Shown here one piece after another: positions 52,658-60,656 of a DNA stretch of 64,000 nt (position 1 is its first letter; the number at the start of each line of letters is the position of its first letter). The stretch is from contig NZ_JACEHK010000010.1 in the NCBI RefSeq assembly GCF_025377685.1, forward strand, positions 1 to 64,000, read 5' to 3'. The notes beneath the pieces were generated by a model. The model did not search any database and was not told where the DNA came from. It saw nothing but the letters and a program-made list of their open reading frames with translations. Made by a program: the position numbers and the translations under genes. The DNA is from Anaerobacillus sp. CMMVII (GTDB lineage Bacteria > Bacillota > Bacilli > Bacillales > Anaerobacillaceae).

Positions 52658-53378
52658 AAAGTAGTTTTTCAATATCATTTATTACAGTGGGTGCACTTCG
52701 ATAAATACGTTTTAAAGTTTTAAGAACAGGCTGGTCTATTTCTTTAAAATAAAAATCCTTTTCAACACTACCTTTAAATACAGTACCTTCTGGTATAGTA
52801 TTAGGGTTTTGGAAATCTATTGGTTGATCTCCATATGCTATTGGAACGGAATCACCTTCCGTAACTATAGTTAAATTACGAAATTGTGCACCTCCAGGCA
52901 TGATCAAGTTATCAAAATGAGTATGAGTTTGACATGAATGAACACTCAAATAACGGTGCTTGTTATTATTTACTAATTCTTTTAAGTATTTTAACCATTT
53001 AGACCTTAGAGGAAATGGCTGATATTTTGCGAGAATATCAATTATTTCTTCTTTTTCTGCACTTAAATACTTAAAGCGATCGTTAATGTAGTTATCAAAT
53101 TTGCTCTTTTCCTCTAAACAAGGAAAATATACACGTCCTTCTCTAAATGAATATTTGTCGGGTTCTCTTTCCTTTATTGCGTTGGCACAATATTCTAAGA
53201 AAATTTTATAAGCTGTATAATCAAGAGCTGAATTAATATTTTCGAGATACAGTTTAATTTTAACCCTGAGCAAAGGAGAGTCTACTCCTATCCTAATGTC
53301 CTGTTCATAAATGTGTTCAATTTCATGAAGTAATTGTTTTGATTGGTCAATTAATATTTTTGAATCTTCTAGTACCAT
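52656..53378 (-). CDS. Cargo-island protein, possibly HEPN-like
   Basis: 240 residues from ATG 53378 (GGAGGTGAGA). A helical N-terminus with LYLENINSALDYTAYKIFLE, then ELVNNNKHRYLSV. An (x)ALDY...N-KH-R arrangement recalls HEPN-like families, but the RX4-6H motif is not exact. The C-terminal part is beta-rich. It breaks the plus-strand tail operon and marks the left part of an inserted island. Function not proven. Confidence 0.5.
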   Translation of the reverse strand: MVLEDSKILIDQSKQLLHEIEHIYEQDIRIGVDSPLLRVKIKLYLENINSALDYTAYKIFLEYCANAIKEREPDKYSFREGRVYFPCLEEKSKFDNYINDRFKYLSAEKEEIIDILAKYQPFPLRSKWLKYLKELVNNNKHRYLSVHSCQTHTHFDNLIMPGGAQFRNLTIVTEGDSVPIAYGDQPIDFQNPNTIPEGTVFKGSVEKDFYFKEIDQPVLKTLKRIYRSAPTVINDIEKLL

Positions 53379-53434
53379 TCTTCTCACCTCCATTCTAAAA
53401 TGATATAATTATCATAACGGAAAAGAGGTGTAGA

Positions 53435-53599
53435 ATGATGAATAAAATAGAAATAACTCAAATTTTCAATGAATTGTTAGAAGAATATCGTTTAAGCACT
53501 GAAACAGTTATCGATAATATGGGTAATTTAGATCATTCTTACCTAGAGGAAGAAATAAAGAACTTTAGAAGAAGATTTGAAGAAGCACTTAATGACTAG
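53435..53599 (+). CDS. Small acidic cargo-island protein
   Basis: 54 residues, MMNKIEITQIFNELLEEYRL STETVIDNMGNLDHSYLEEE IKNF... after AAAGAGGTG. Divergent from the gene at 52656, with TGATATAAT upstream as a possible extended -10. Terminator follows. Unknown. Confidence 0.5.
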   Translation: MMNKIEITQIFNELLEEYRLSTETVIDNMGNLDHSYLEEEIKNFRRRFEEALND

Positions 53600-53631
53600 C
53601 GTCTATAACGCGAGCAACATAAAATTATGTA

Positions 53632-53655
53632 AGAGTCCTTCGGGGCTCTTTTATT
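53632..53655 (+). terminator. Terminator in cargo island
   Basis: AGAGTCC-TTCG-GGGCTCT hairpin followed by TTTATTTT. Confidence 0.8.
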
Positions 53656-53673
53656 TTGAAAGAAGGTGATAGT

Positions 53674-53793
53674 TTGTTAATCCTTCACACGATGAACGGT
53701 GTAACAAGGATTAATTTAGAAAGAGGATTTTTGATACAAATGTTGAATATAAAATTTATGAGGAATGAGGTGATTAAATGGAAAATTTTTTAG
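53674..53793 (+). CDS. Possible small ORF
   Basis: 39 codons from TTG 53674 behind AAGAAGGTGATAG. MLILHTMNGVTRINLERGFL..., running 16 bp into the next gene. Plausible only because of the ribosome site and overlap. Confidence 0.25.
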   Translation: MLILHTMNGVTRINLERGFLIQMLNIKFMRNEVIKWKIF

Positions 53794-54481
53794 CCACAGT
53801 AGTTTTCTTACTGCCTGGGTTTTTAATGTATTTTTGGATTCAATCATTTGGTGTTAATCCAGTCGTAAAACATTCTTCCATAGAGTTGACAGCAATTTCA
53901 GCGTTGTTATGGTTACCAGTAACAGTTGCAACACTAACTTTATTAAACCTATCAATTTTGGTTATTAATAATATTCCAGTTTTAGAATTAATATGGACTT
54001 TAGAGGATTTACAAAGATTATCAGGCAATCTGATTTTTCTTTTGATTTTTCTATCACTAAGTGTACTTGTGAGTTTTGTTGTAAGTGTTTTTTATACTAA
54101 GTATATTTTTAAGTTTCAATTAAAGGTAATAAATAAAGTGAGAAATTGGAGAGGCGTTGCTGATCTCTCAAATACGTCTTCTGTATGGGAAGAAATCTTT
54201 TTGAAAAATGATACTATGGTCGTTGAAATTGGGAAAATAGACTCGGAAGATAAAAGTCAAATTGGATGCATTATGAAAGCGTCCAGACCATTTGAACCTG
54301 AACGCCATTTAGTTTTAGAAGATGTTGATTTTTTACTGATTTAGTTAAAAGACACGAAATACCTATTAAAAGGTCTTTTATTGATATAAAAACAAATATC
54401 TTTGTAAATGTGTTTGATCCAGAAGAAATAAAGCTTGCTCAACTAAAGGATATTGAAAATACTACTTCTTCTTTGGAGTAA
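53778..54481 (+). pseudogene. DUF6338-like membrane protein, frameshifted
   Basis: From ATG 53778 (GAGGTGATTAA). Two or three N-terminal helices (FLATVVFLLPGFLMYFWI; ELTAISALLWLPVTVATLTL L; LIFLLIFLSLSVLVSFVVSV), then VWEEIFLKNDTMVVEIGKID ...QIGCIMKASRPF. One more T in the T6 run near 54330 restores FTDLVKRHEIPIKRSFIDIK and the stop at 54481. Layout matches DUF6338, unknown function. Confidence 0.6.
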
Positions 54482-54578
54482 TAATTCGAGCTGAATTTTT
54501 ATTAACTGAAGCCTGAGTTCTACGTGCAGTGTCAGATTTTACATTGTTTGAATTTCCTTGATTATTTACTTTTGACAT
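54462..54578 (-). CDS. Small basic disordered protein
   Basis: 38 residues, MSKVNNQGNSNNVKSDTARR TQASVNKNSARIITPKKK, from ATG 54578 (AAAGGATGA). Overlaps the 3' end of the DUF6338-like gene. Shares the VNKxSARI-TP motif with its upstream neighbour. Confidence 0.5.
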   Translation of the reverse strand: MSKVNNQGNSNNVKSDTARRTQASVNKNSARIITPKKK

Positions 54579-54583
54579 AACGT

Positions 54584-54729
54584 TCATCCTTTCTTTGCTG
54601 GTGTCGTAGTACTCGGCGTTATTCTAGCGCTTTGTTTATTAATAGATCTAGTTTCTCTTGGTAAATCAACTCTAGCTGAAAACTTGTTAACCGATTCAGT
54701 TAAAGGTATAGTTTTTCTTTTTCACCCAT
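54584..54729 (-). pseudogene. Small basic protein, paralogue of the above, frameshifted
   Basis: ATG 54729 (AAAGGAG). MGEKEK, then after one A indel TIPLTESVNKFSARVDLPRE TRSINKQSARITPSTTTP and a stop whose codon overlaps the ribosome site of the next gene. Both genes carry repeated NKxSAR motifs. Confidence 0.45.
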
Positions 54730-54829
54730 GTTAATTTCTCCTTTCATGAAAAATAGTGTGGACAAACTATCATTCGACAAAAGGAGTTATTTTCCTTTTT
54801 TATAAGCAATATTTTGGAGGACTGTATTA

Positions 54830-55041
54830 ATGACAACAATCAAAGACGTAGAAGCGGTACTTACTGAAATGAACAACAACAAAATAGCTCATTTATGGCT
54901 TAAAAACGACATTGTTAAAATGCAATTGGCCATCAGTTACGATGAATGTTTGAAGATGTGAACGGCGATTATATTTCTCTTTATGACCATATCGAGTATC
55001 ATATCGACAACGCAAAAGAACTTAATATGCCTGTCGAATAA
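54830..55041 (+). pseudogene. Small acidic protein, frameshifted
   Basis: MTTIKDVEAVLTEMNNNKIA HLWLKNDIVKMQLAISYDE, then a missing base near 54948, then WFEDVNGDYISLYDHIEYHI DNAKELNMPVE. About 70 residues when corrected; TTTTGGAGG upstream. Unknown. Confidence 0.5.
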
Positions 55042-55098
55042 TTTTACAAACATTTGTTCTTATTGATTATCACTTGTAGTAAATGTTATGTTAACATT

Positions 55099-55158
55099 GA
55101 AGTAGGTTAGTTGGGGTAGCTCCCCGACTTAAACGCACCTGAGATGCGTACCTACTTC
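55099..55158 (+). ncRNA. Three-way-junction RNA-like element
   Basis: GAAGTAGGT (55099-55107) pairs with ACCTACTTC (55150-55158) and encloses GTTGGGG/CCCCGAC and ACGCA/TGCGT, followed by TTTTGTTG. Compact, 60 nt, intergenic, upstream of the recombinase gene. May be a small RNA, a leader or a structured terminator. Confidence 0.4.
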
Positions 55159-55212
55159 TTTTGTTGTAGGTGTGACTCTCGAAGCGATTAACCTTCTCAG
55201 GGGGAATGAAAA

Positions 55213-56208
55213 ATGAATAACAAAACTGCTGGAGAGCTACTCATTTCAGAAATCACTGGTTACATTTCGGAGCTGGTACCAATCTATGTCGATGAAGTAA
55301 AAAGTAATCTCTCGAAGATCATCACGAAGTATCACGTATTGTTGCCAGAAACAGATGAAATCCATCCAGATTTAACTGATAATATTAAACTATTCTTAGC
55401 GTCAAAGAAGTTGGAGGGCCATAGCCCACGAACTCTAGAAGGCTATCAAATGGAGTTAAAAAAATTTGCTGAATGTGTGAAAAAGCGTACTAGTGAGATT
55501 TCTGCAGCTGACATTCGCGTGTTTCTATCGCAATTTGAACACCTGAAAATGAGCACTGTTGGGAAAAAGTTATCAGTGTTAAAAAGTTTCTTTTCTTGGT
55601 TAGCAGGTGAGGAAATCATCCAACGTGATCCAACAGCCAAATTGAAGCCGCCAAAGACACCCAAACGTGCGCCTAAAGCATTGAGTGTAGAGGAATTAGA
55701 AATGTTAAGAGAAGCGTGTAAGACTCTTAGACAACGAGCGTTTATTGAAGTGATGTATGCTACTGGTTGTCGATTGAGCGAGGTTTCAGCATTAAATATT
55801 TCTGACGTTAACTTTCAATCAATGTCGTTTAAGGTTGTCGGCAAAGGCAATAAAGAACGCGAAGTGTTTCTATCATTTAAAGCAAAGCATCATCTTGAGA
55901 AATATTTGAAGCTAAGAAACGATGAAGATCCAGCTTTATTCGTGACAGAAAGAAAACCTCATAGACGATTATCAAACCGGGGAATACAGCGTGAAATTCG
56001 TGTTATAGCGGACCAATCAGATGTGAAAAAGAGAGTAAGTCCACATGTTATGAGGCACACTTTTGCCACTTTAACGTTAAATAATGGTGCTGATATAGTA
56101 GCAGTACAACACTTACTAGGCCATACGAGTCCAGAGACTACAATGACCTATGCGGTGTTATCGGAAGAAAAGAAACGTGAGCAGCACAAAAAATATTTAG
56201 TAATGTAA
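55213..56208 (+). CDS. XerC/D-like tyrosine recombinase
   Basis: 331 residues. An N-terminal SAM-like core-binding domain (FLASKKLEGHSPRTLEGYQM, about 60-150) is followed by the catalytic domain: Arg in YATGCRLSEV, Lys in GKGNKEREV, HVMRHTFA, LLGHTSPETT and the nucleophile Tyr in MTYAVLS. All five or six catalytic residues are present. The phage already has a serine integrase, so a role in dimer resolution or DNA inversion is more likely than integration. Ends with a terminator. Confidence 0.87.
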   Translation: MNNKTAGELLISEITGYISELVPIYVDEVKSNLSKIITKYHVLLPETDEIHPDLTDNIKLFLASKKLEGHSPRTLEGYQMELKKFAECVKKRTSEISAADIRVFLSQFEHLKMSTVGKKLSVLKSFFSWLAGEEIIQRDPTAKLKPPKTPKRAPKALSVEELEMLREACKTLRQRAFIEVMYATGCRLSEVSALNISDVNFQSMSFKVVGKGNKEREVFLSFKAKHHLEKYLKLRNDEDPALFVTERKPHRRLSNRGIQREIRVIADQSDVKKRVSPHVMRHTFATLTLNNGADIVAVQHLLGHTSPETTMTYAVLSEEKKREQHKKYLVM

Positions 56209-56217
56209 TAAATTTAG

Positions 56218-56242
56218 AGAGTCCCTTTTGGGACTCTTTTTT
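56218..56242 (+). terminator. Terminator closing the cargo island
   Basis: AGAGTCCC/GGGACTCT with a TTTT loop and a TTTTTT tail. Confidence 0.85.
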
Positions 56243-56254
56243 GGTGGTGATAAT

Positions 56255-58198
56255 TTGATTAAAGTATTTTCGAAAGGATTGGAACCCATAGGCATACTCG
56301 AAAACGCCTATAGTGTTTCAGTAGATAAATACGTAAACGAGGTATGGGAAGCATCGTTTACTTTACCTGCTAGTGATTTTAAAAATACATTATGCCAACA
56401 TTTTAACTTTATAGAAATCACATCAAAACAAACAGGTCGTTATCATGGTTTATACCGTATTATGCCGACAAAAACAAAGAAGAACGAAACAACAAATTCA
56501 ATAACTTATATGTGTGAACATGTACTATCGACACTTTTAGATGACGTAATTGAAGGATATATGCAATTAACTAATCAGACGACGGAAACGGTACTTCAAG
56601 CAATTTTAGATATACAAGAAATAAAACATTGGAAGTTAGGTACCGTTTCATTCACACGATATTTTCATTATAAATTTGAGAACGAAAACGGACTATTAGT
56701 ACCAATACTAAGCGTTCCAAAACCTTTTAATGAACCCTATGAGTTTACGTTTGATACAAAAAATTATCCGTGGACAATTAACTTAGTTAGGCCATCAAAT
56801 GAAGTACAATCAGAAATCAGATGGGGAAAAGACATGATCAACTTTGAAGATGTTTCTGATCCCAGTAAGATAGTAAATTTTATTATTCCAAAAGGTGCTG
56901 GTGAGGGAGTAAATCAATTAACTATCGAAAGTGTAAATAATGGGATTAGATATCTTAAGGATGATGAGTCAATATCGAAATGGGGGAAACGTCCGTATGT
57001 TTGGATTGATCGACGCTTTGAAGATGCAGAGTCACTAAAAGCGAGTGGTCAAAGTTTAATTAATCAATGGAAAGACCCTAAGTTTTCTTTTGAATGTGAA
57101 GCGGCTGACCTTTCAGTTTTACCTGGATACGAGGGTCGAAGGAAACTAGGCACAGTTACAAAAGTGATTGTTGGTGATGAAAAACAGTACGAAGGACGTA
57201 TATTGGTTGAACATATCCCTGACCTATCAAAAGAATACGATGCTAAATATGAGATCAATAATGGCATAGATGATATTGCAACCACTCAAGCCGATCTGGA
57301 ACGAAAGCAACGAGTGAATGAAGCATATAGTCAGGGTGCAACAAACATTCTTAACTATGACTATCAAGACAATTGTGATCAAAATAATCCCGCAACAATC
57401 AAGTTCTTTATTGATAATGATGTTGTTAACATTAACACTTGTGAACTAACCTTTGATACAGAGGAGTTTAGAGCGTATTCTCAAGCTACTGAAGGTGGTG
57501 GAGCAACTGTTCAGTCAACAGGTAGTGGTGGCGGGGTAGTGAAATCAACATCAAGTGGTGGTGGAACTACGCAAACTAGTTCTAGTGGTGGTGGAACTAG
57601 TACATCCACATCAAGTGGTGGCGGTACTAGTCAAACATCTTCAAGTGGTGGTAATCATAGACATGTAATGTTCCAAACTACCGGGACCGTTGCAAGAGAT
57701 CCTTCAGAAGCAACTGCGGCAACTGTATACAATGGTACTATTTACTTGGACGGTAATACGCCTACAATGTCACAAATAGAAACATTATATGCATCTGGAG
57801 ACCACAGTCATACAATTAGTGTTCCTAATCATTCTCACGATTTTAGCATACCTAATCACTCTCACAGTGTAACAATTCCAAACCATACACACGAGATCGA
57901 CGTACCTAACCATTCCCATAATATTACGTTACCTAACCATACACATAACATTAAGCATGGGATTTTCAAACTAGCTCAAGTTCCTACACAAGTCACAATC
58001 CGGGTAGATGGTAATTTAGTTTCGCATACAGCTATTATCGGAAATAGAGTGAATATAGAACCTTATTTACAAAAAGAAAATGGGAAAATAGTAAGGGGTA
58101 GGCACCAAATAACAATAACTCCAAATGGCTTAGGGCGAATTAATGCAAATTTAATTTTACGGGTATTTATTCAATCGCATATAGGAGGAAACTTTTAA
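56255..58198 (+). CDS. Tail-associated (Tal-like) protein with HxH repeat tip
   Basis: 647 residues from TTG 56255 (GGTGGTGATAA). The N-terminal ~370 residues are the Prophage_tail (Tal/gp18-like) hub domain (LPASDFKNTLCQHFNFIEIT; TFDTKNYPWTINLVRPSNEV; VLPGYEGRRKLGTVTKVIVG). A Ser/Gly/Thr low-complexity stretch (SSGGGTSTSTSSGGGTSQT) follows, then six 9-residue repeats of form H[ST]HxxxxPN (about 525-575), and a C-terminal beta domain. HxH repeats bind iron in T4 gp37-type tips. Probable adsorption protein. Confidence 0.82.
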   Translation: MIKVFSKGLEPIGILENAYSVSVDKYVNEVWEASFTLPASDFKNTLCQHFNFIEITSKQTGRYHGLYRIMPTKTKKNETTNSITYMCEHVLSTLLDDVIEGYMQLTNQTTETVLQAILDIQEIKHWKLGTVSFTRYFHYKFENENGLLVPILSVPKPFNEPYEFTFDTKNYPWTINLVRPSNEVQSEIRWGKDMINFEDVSDPSKIVNFIIPKGAGEGVNQLTIESVNNGIRYLKDDESISKWGKRPYVWIDRRFEDAESLKASGQSLINQWKDPKFSFECEAADLSVLPGYEGRRKLGTVTKVIVGDEKQYEGRILVEHIPDLSKEYDAKYEINNGIDDIATTQADLERKQRVNEAYSQGATNILNYDYQDNCDQNNPATIKFFIDNDVVNINTCELTFDTEEFRAYSQATEGGGATVQSTGSGGGVVKSTSSGGGTTQTSSSGGGTSTSTSSGGGTSQTSSSGGNHRHVMFQTTGTVARDPSEATAATVYNGTIYLDGNTPTMSQIETLYASGDHSHTISVPNHSHDFSIPNHSHSVTIPNHTHEIDVPNHSHNITLPNHTHNIKHGIFKLAQVPTQVTIRVDGNLVSHTAIIGNRVNIEPYLQKENGKIVRGRHQITITPNGLGRINANLILRVFIQSHIGGNF

Positions 58199-58199
58199 A

Positions 58200-58337
58200 A
58201 TGAGAGAATGGTTAATTAAGAAATTGATAGGTAACAAACCAGTTATTGCTAATGTAACGCTAAGTATCGTAGAAATTAAAGCATCAGAACCAAAAGTTTT
58301 GCTTTACAAATCATTGGTGAAAGGGGTGAGACAATGA
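58200..58337 (+). CDS. Small tail-region protein
   Basis: 45 residues, MREWLIKKLIGNKPVIANVT LSIVEIKASEPKVLLYKSLV KGVRQ, after ATAGGAGGAA. Its stop overlaps the next ATG (ATGA). Unknown. Confidence 0.5.
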   Translation: MREWLIKKLIGNKPVIANVTLSIVEIKASEPKVLLYKSLVKGVRQ

Positions 58338-58501
58338 TATTAGAGATTATTACACACAGTGGTTCAAGTCTAGAATTTGAAGTAGACAGTTACGATGCAC
58401 CAAGTTTGAATGAACAATTGAACAACAATGAAATCAACACAGTTTGCATAGGTAATCGGATTTTTTCAAAAATTGATATTAAATATATTGGACCTAAATA
58501 G
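58334..58501 (+). CDS. Small tail-region protein
   Basis: 55 residues, MILEIITHSGSSLEFEVDSY DAPSLNEQLNNNEINTVCIG NRIFSKIDIKYIGPK; AAGGGGTG upstream. Similar short beta proteins occur downstream of tail fibre genes in Bacillus phages. Unknown. Confidence 0.55.
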   Translation: MILEIITHSGSSLEFEVDSYDAPSLNEQLNNNEINTVCIGNRIFSKIDIKYIGPK

Positions 58502-58565
58502 TAATATTACTCGGAATTTATAACAATTATGGTATATAATGGATGCTGGAGGGAGGGTGTTCATT

Positions 58566-58850
58566 GTGAAAATTATTTTTATTGTTAGTTCATTAATATT
58601 ACTCCTTGGTTGTTCGAAATCTGTAAATTACGATTTTTATTTAGATGATGCCATTGATTTTTATGTATTAATGTTACAAAATGGCGAACAGACTGAAGAG
58701 CTTGATAAAGTTTATGAAGATTTTCAAAAATATAATAGGTTAGATGATCCACTATTTATAAACGTGCTTAAAATGTATGAAGCATTTAGTAACGACGCTG
58801 AAGATGTAGAGATTTATAGATATGAGGTCACAAGATTAATAAATGAGTAA
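58566..58850 (+). CDS. Prophage lipoprotein
   Basis: 94 residues from GTG 58566 (GGAGGGAGGG). Signal VKIIFIVSSLILLLGC with the lipobox LLGC at ~16 residues, then an acidic helical domain rich in Tyr and Asp. Anchored outside the membrane once processed. Prophage lipoproteins next to lysis genes often block superinfection; that is inferred here. Own terminator follows. Confidence 0.65.
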   Translation: MKIIFIVSSLILLLGCSKSVNYDFYLDDAIDFYVLMLQNGEQTEELDKVYEDFQKYNRLDDPLFINVLKMYEAFSNDAEDVEIYRYEVTRLINE

Positions 58851-58880
58851 AAGTCCTCAAGTATAATGTGGACTTTTTTA
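58849..58880 (+). terminator. Terminator after lipoprotein gene
   Basis: AAAAGTCC/GGACTTTT hairpin with a T run. Confidence 0.65.
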
Positions 58881-58902
58881 TTTTGGGCAAGGGGGTTAAT
58901 CG

Positions 58903-59184
58903 GTGGAATACAACGTAGCAAATGAACTAGCACAAAGTCAAGCAGTGTGGGCAATTCTTTGTATCATGCTCGCAGCCTATTTTATCAGAGAAACCAGAAA
59001 AGAAAATCAAGTACACCGTGAAGACTCGAGGCAGCGCGAAAGGGAATTAATGAACCACCTAACGCGCTCAAATGATAGCCACGAAAGAACCGTTGAAGCT
59101 TTGCAACAAATACAAGGGGCGTTAACGTCATTAGAAAATCGAATGGATAAAGTTGAAAAGAAAATTAATTACGAAAGGTCGTAG
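58903..59184 (+). CDS. BhlA/UviB-like holin
   Basis: 93 residues from GTG 58903 (AAGGGGG). One N-terminal helix (AVWAILCIMLAAYFIRETRK) and then a strongly charged coiled coil. Length and layout fit the BhlA/UviB family of holin-like proteins. It permeabilises the membrane for the endolysin downstream. Confidence 0.8.
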   Translation: MEYNVANELAQSQAVWAILCIMLAAYFIRETRKENQVHREDSRQRERELMNHLTRSNDSHERTVEALQQIQGALTSLENRMDKVEKKINYERS

Positions 59185-59203
59185 CTAAGTGCTACGGCTT
59201 TTT
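59180..59203 (+). terminator. Hairpin between the holin genes
   Basis: CGTAGC/GCTACG, then GGCTTTTTA. Weak terminator or attenuator. Confidence 0.55.
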
Positions 59204-59227
59204 ATGTATAAGAAAGGTGGAGTAAAC

Positions 59228-59464
59228 ATGAGAATTAGTAAAGTAGTATGGACTAGGATTGTAATATTCTTATTAGCTTGGCTGAATGCATTGTTATCAA
59301 ACTGGGGTTATGAGTTTCCTTATATTGGTGAGGAGTTTATAGCTATTGCAATTGCAGCTGTTGTATCTGTTTGGACAGCTTGGAAAGACAACGATATCAC
59401 AAAAAATGCAATTGAAAGAAAAGAACTAATCGAAAAAATAGAATTAAAGGGAGATGAGAAATAA
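59228..59464 (+). CDS. SPP1-family holin
   Basis: 78 residues from ATG 59228 (AGAAAGGTGGAG). RIVIFLLAWLNALLSNWGYE and FIAIAIAAVVSVWTAWKDND give two helices in the SPP1 holin pattern, followed by a charged tail. Its stop overlaps the endolysin start. Confidence 0.8.
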   Translation: MRISKVVWTRIVIFLLAWLNALLSNWGYEFPYIGEEFIAIAIAAVVSVWTAWKDNDITKNAIERKELIEKIELKGDEK

Positions 59465-60612
59465 TGACCTATTCATTTCAAAAATTACCCCAATTGATAG
59501 ATCAAAGAGGTTTATTACCATCTAGAGGTAGCTACACAAGACGAAATACTAGTTTAAAAAATTGTGTGAGGGCATGGCATCACAGTTTAACCAGAAAACA
59601 CTTACCAGGTTCAAATGCGCTTGGGTTTGCAAACTATCACGTTAACACACTAGGTTGGCCAGGTCCTGCTTATGCATTAATCATCGAACCTCAAAATATT
59701 GTGAATACACCACAAGGTAAGCGCGCTCGTATTGTATACGCTAATGATATTTCTTTACGAACCTACCATGTAGGAAATTCTAATGATTTTGCCATTGGTA
59801 TATGTGTAGCTGGAGATTACCGAACTGATGAATTGGACGAGGCAACAAAAGTGACAATTGCCGAATTACAAGCAGCACTTGTTAAGGATGGAATTGGTAA
59901 TGAGGATAAATCGCACCATGAGTTTTCCGGTTATAGTTGGAAACAATGTTGTGTTTTTGATTACAACAAAACATTTACGTTTTTGGCTCATACACCAGTT
60001 ACAGATATTCCGGATGTTTATACAGTCCAACAAGGCGATACATTATGGGGCATTGCTAACGGTGATGAGCGATTTACTGTTGAGGATCTGATAAAGTGGA
60101 ACGACATCAAGGATCCTAGTAGATTACAAGTCGGGCAAAAACTACATTTTAAAGTGCCAGCCGAAACAGCATCTAAGAAAGCATCTCCAAAAGTCCTATG
60201 GGTGGGTACAGTGAAAGTTGCCGCCATAAATGTACGCAAAGGTCCATCTGTTGCTCATCCAGCAGCATCACAGCTTAAAAAGGGAGACGAAGTAACTGTG
60301 TATAAAGAGCACCAAAATGGATGGCTAGATATAGGCAACGGTCAATTTGTATCCAATGTCAAAGGTGCATACGTAGATAAAAAGCAAAGTAAACATCCAT
60401 TAGCGGGGCGTAGAGTCGAAGCCATTGCAGTAGCGGTTAACTTTTATGATACTCCTCGATGGGATCGACCAAGCGGACAGTTTACTCGCGGACAGGGGTG
60501 GATTGTAATTGAGCAGGTAACAACAAATGGCTCTCCTCAATACAAAGTAAAAAATAGCCGTGGTAACATTTACTACATTACATCGCGGAAAGATTTGGTT
60601 AGATTATTATAG
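59464..60612 (+). CDS. Endolysin: N-acetylmuramoyl-L-alanine amidase with LysM and SH3 domains
   Basis: 382 residues. Amidase_2 domain at ~1-180: first zinc His in RAWHHS (~38), then GFANYHVNTLGWPG and HHEFSGYSWKQCC with the second site. LysM at ~188-232 (YTVQQGDTLWGIA... LQVGQKLHF). SH3_3 at ~250-320 (INVRKGPSVAHPA...GWLDIG). A final ~60-residue domain of unknown type follows. It cleaves the peptidoglycan amide bond at lysis. Intact. Confidence 0.92.
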   Translation: MTYSFQKLPQLIDQRGLLPSRGSYTRRNTSLKNCVRAWHHSLTRKHLPGSNALGFANYHVNTLGWPGPAYALIIEPQNIVNTPQGKRARIVYANDISLRTYHVGNSNDFAIGICVAGDYRTDELDEATKVTIAELQAALVKDGIGNEDKSHHEFSGYSWKQCCVFDYNKTFTFLAHTPVTDIPDVYTVQQGDTLWGIANGDERFTVEDLIKWNDIKDPSRLQVGQKLHFKVPAETASKKASPKVLWVGTVKVAAINVRKGPSVAHPAASQLKKGDEVTVYKEHQNGWLDIGNGQFVSNVKGAYVDKKQSKHPLAGRRVEAIAVAVNFYDTPRWDRPSGQFTRGQGWIVIEQVTTNGSPQYKVKNSRGNIYYITSRKDLVRLL

Positions 60613-60618
60613 TAAATA

Positions 60619-60651
60619 AAATCCCTCACGTTTTATTAACGTGAGGGATTT
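60619..60651. terminator. Bidirectional terminator between lysis and post-lysis genes
   Basis: AAATCCCTCACG/CGTGAGGGATTT, perfect 12-bp stem with a 9-nt loop, between the convergent endolysin and replication-relaxation genes. Confidence 0.85.
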
Positions 60652-60656
60652 CTAAA

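Noticed and set aside
20880-54780. Isolated TTCGACA (0A-box complement) at 20887, 22065 and 54773
   Set aside because: A single 7-mer occurs about this often by chance on both strands in 64 kb; only the phased pair at 37808 and the cluster at 23380 were kept.
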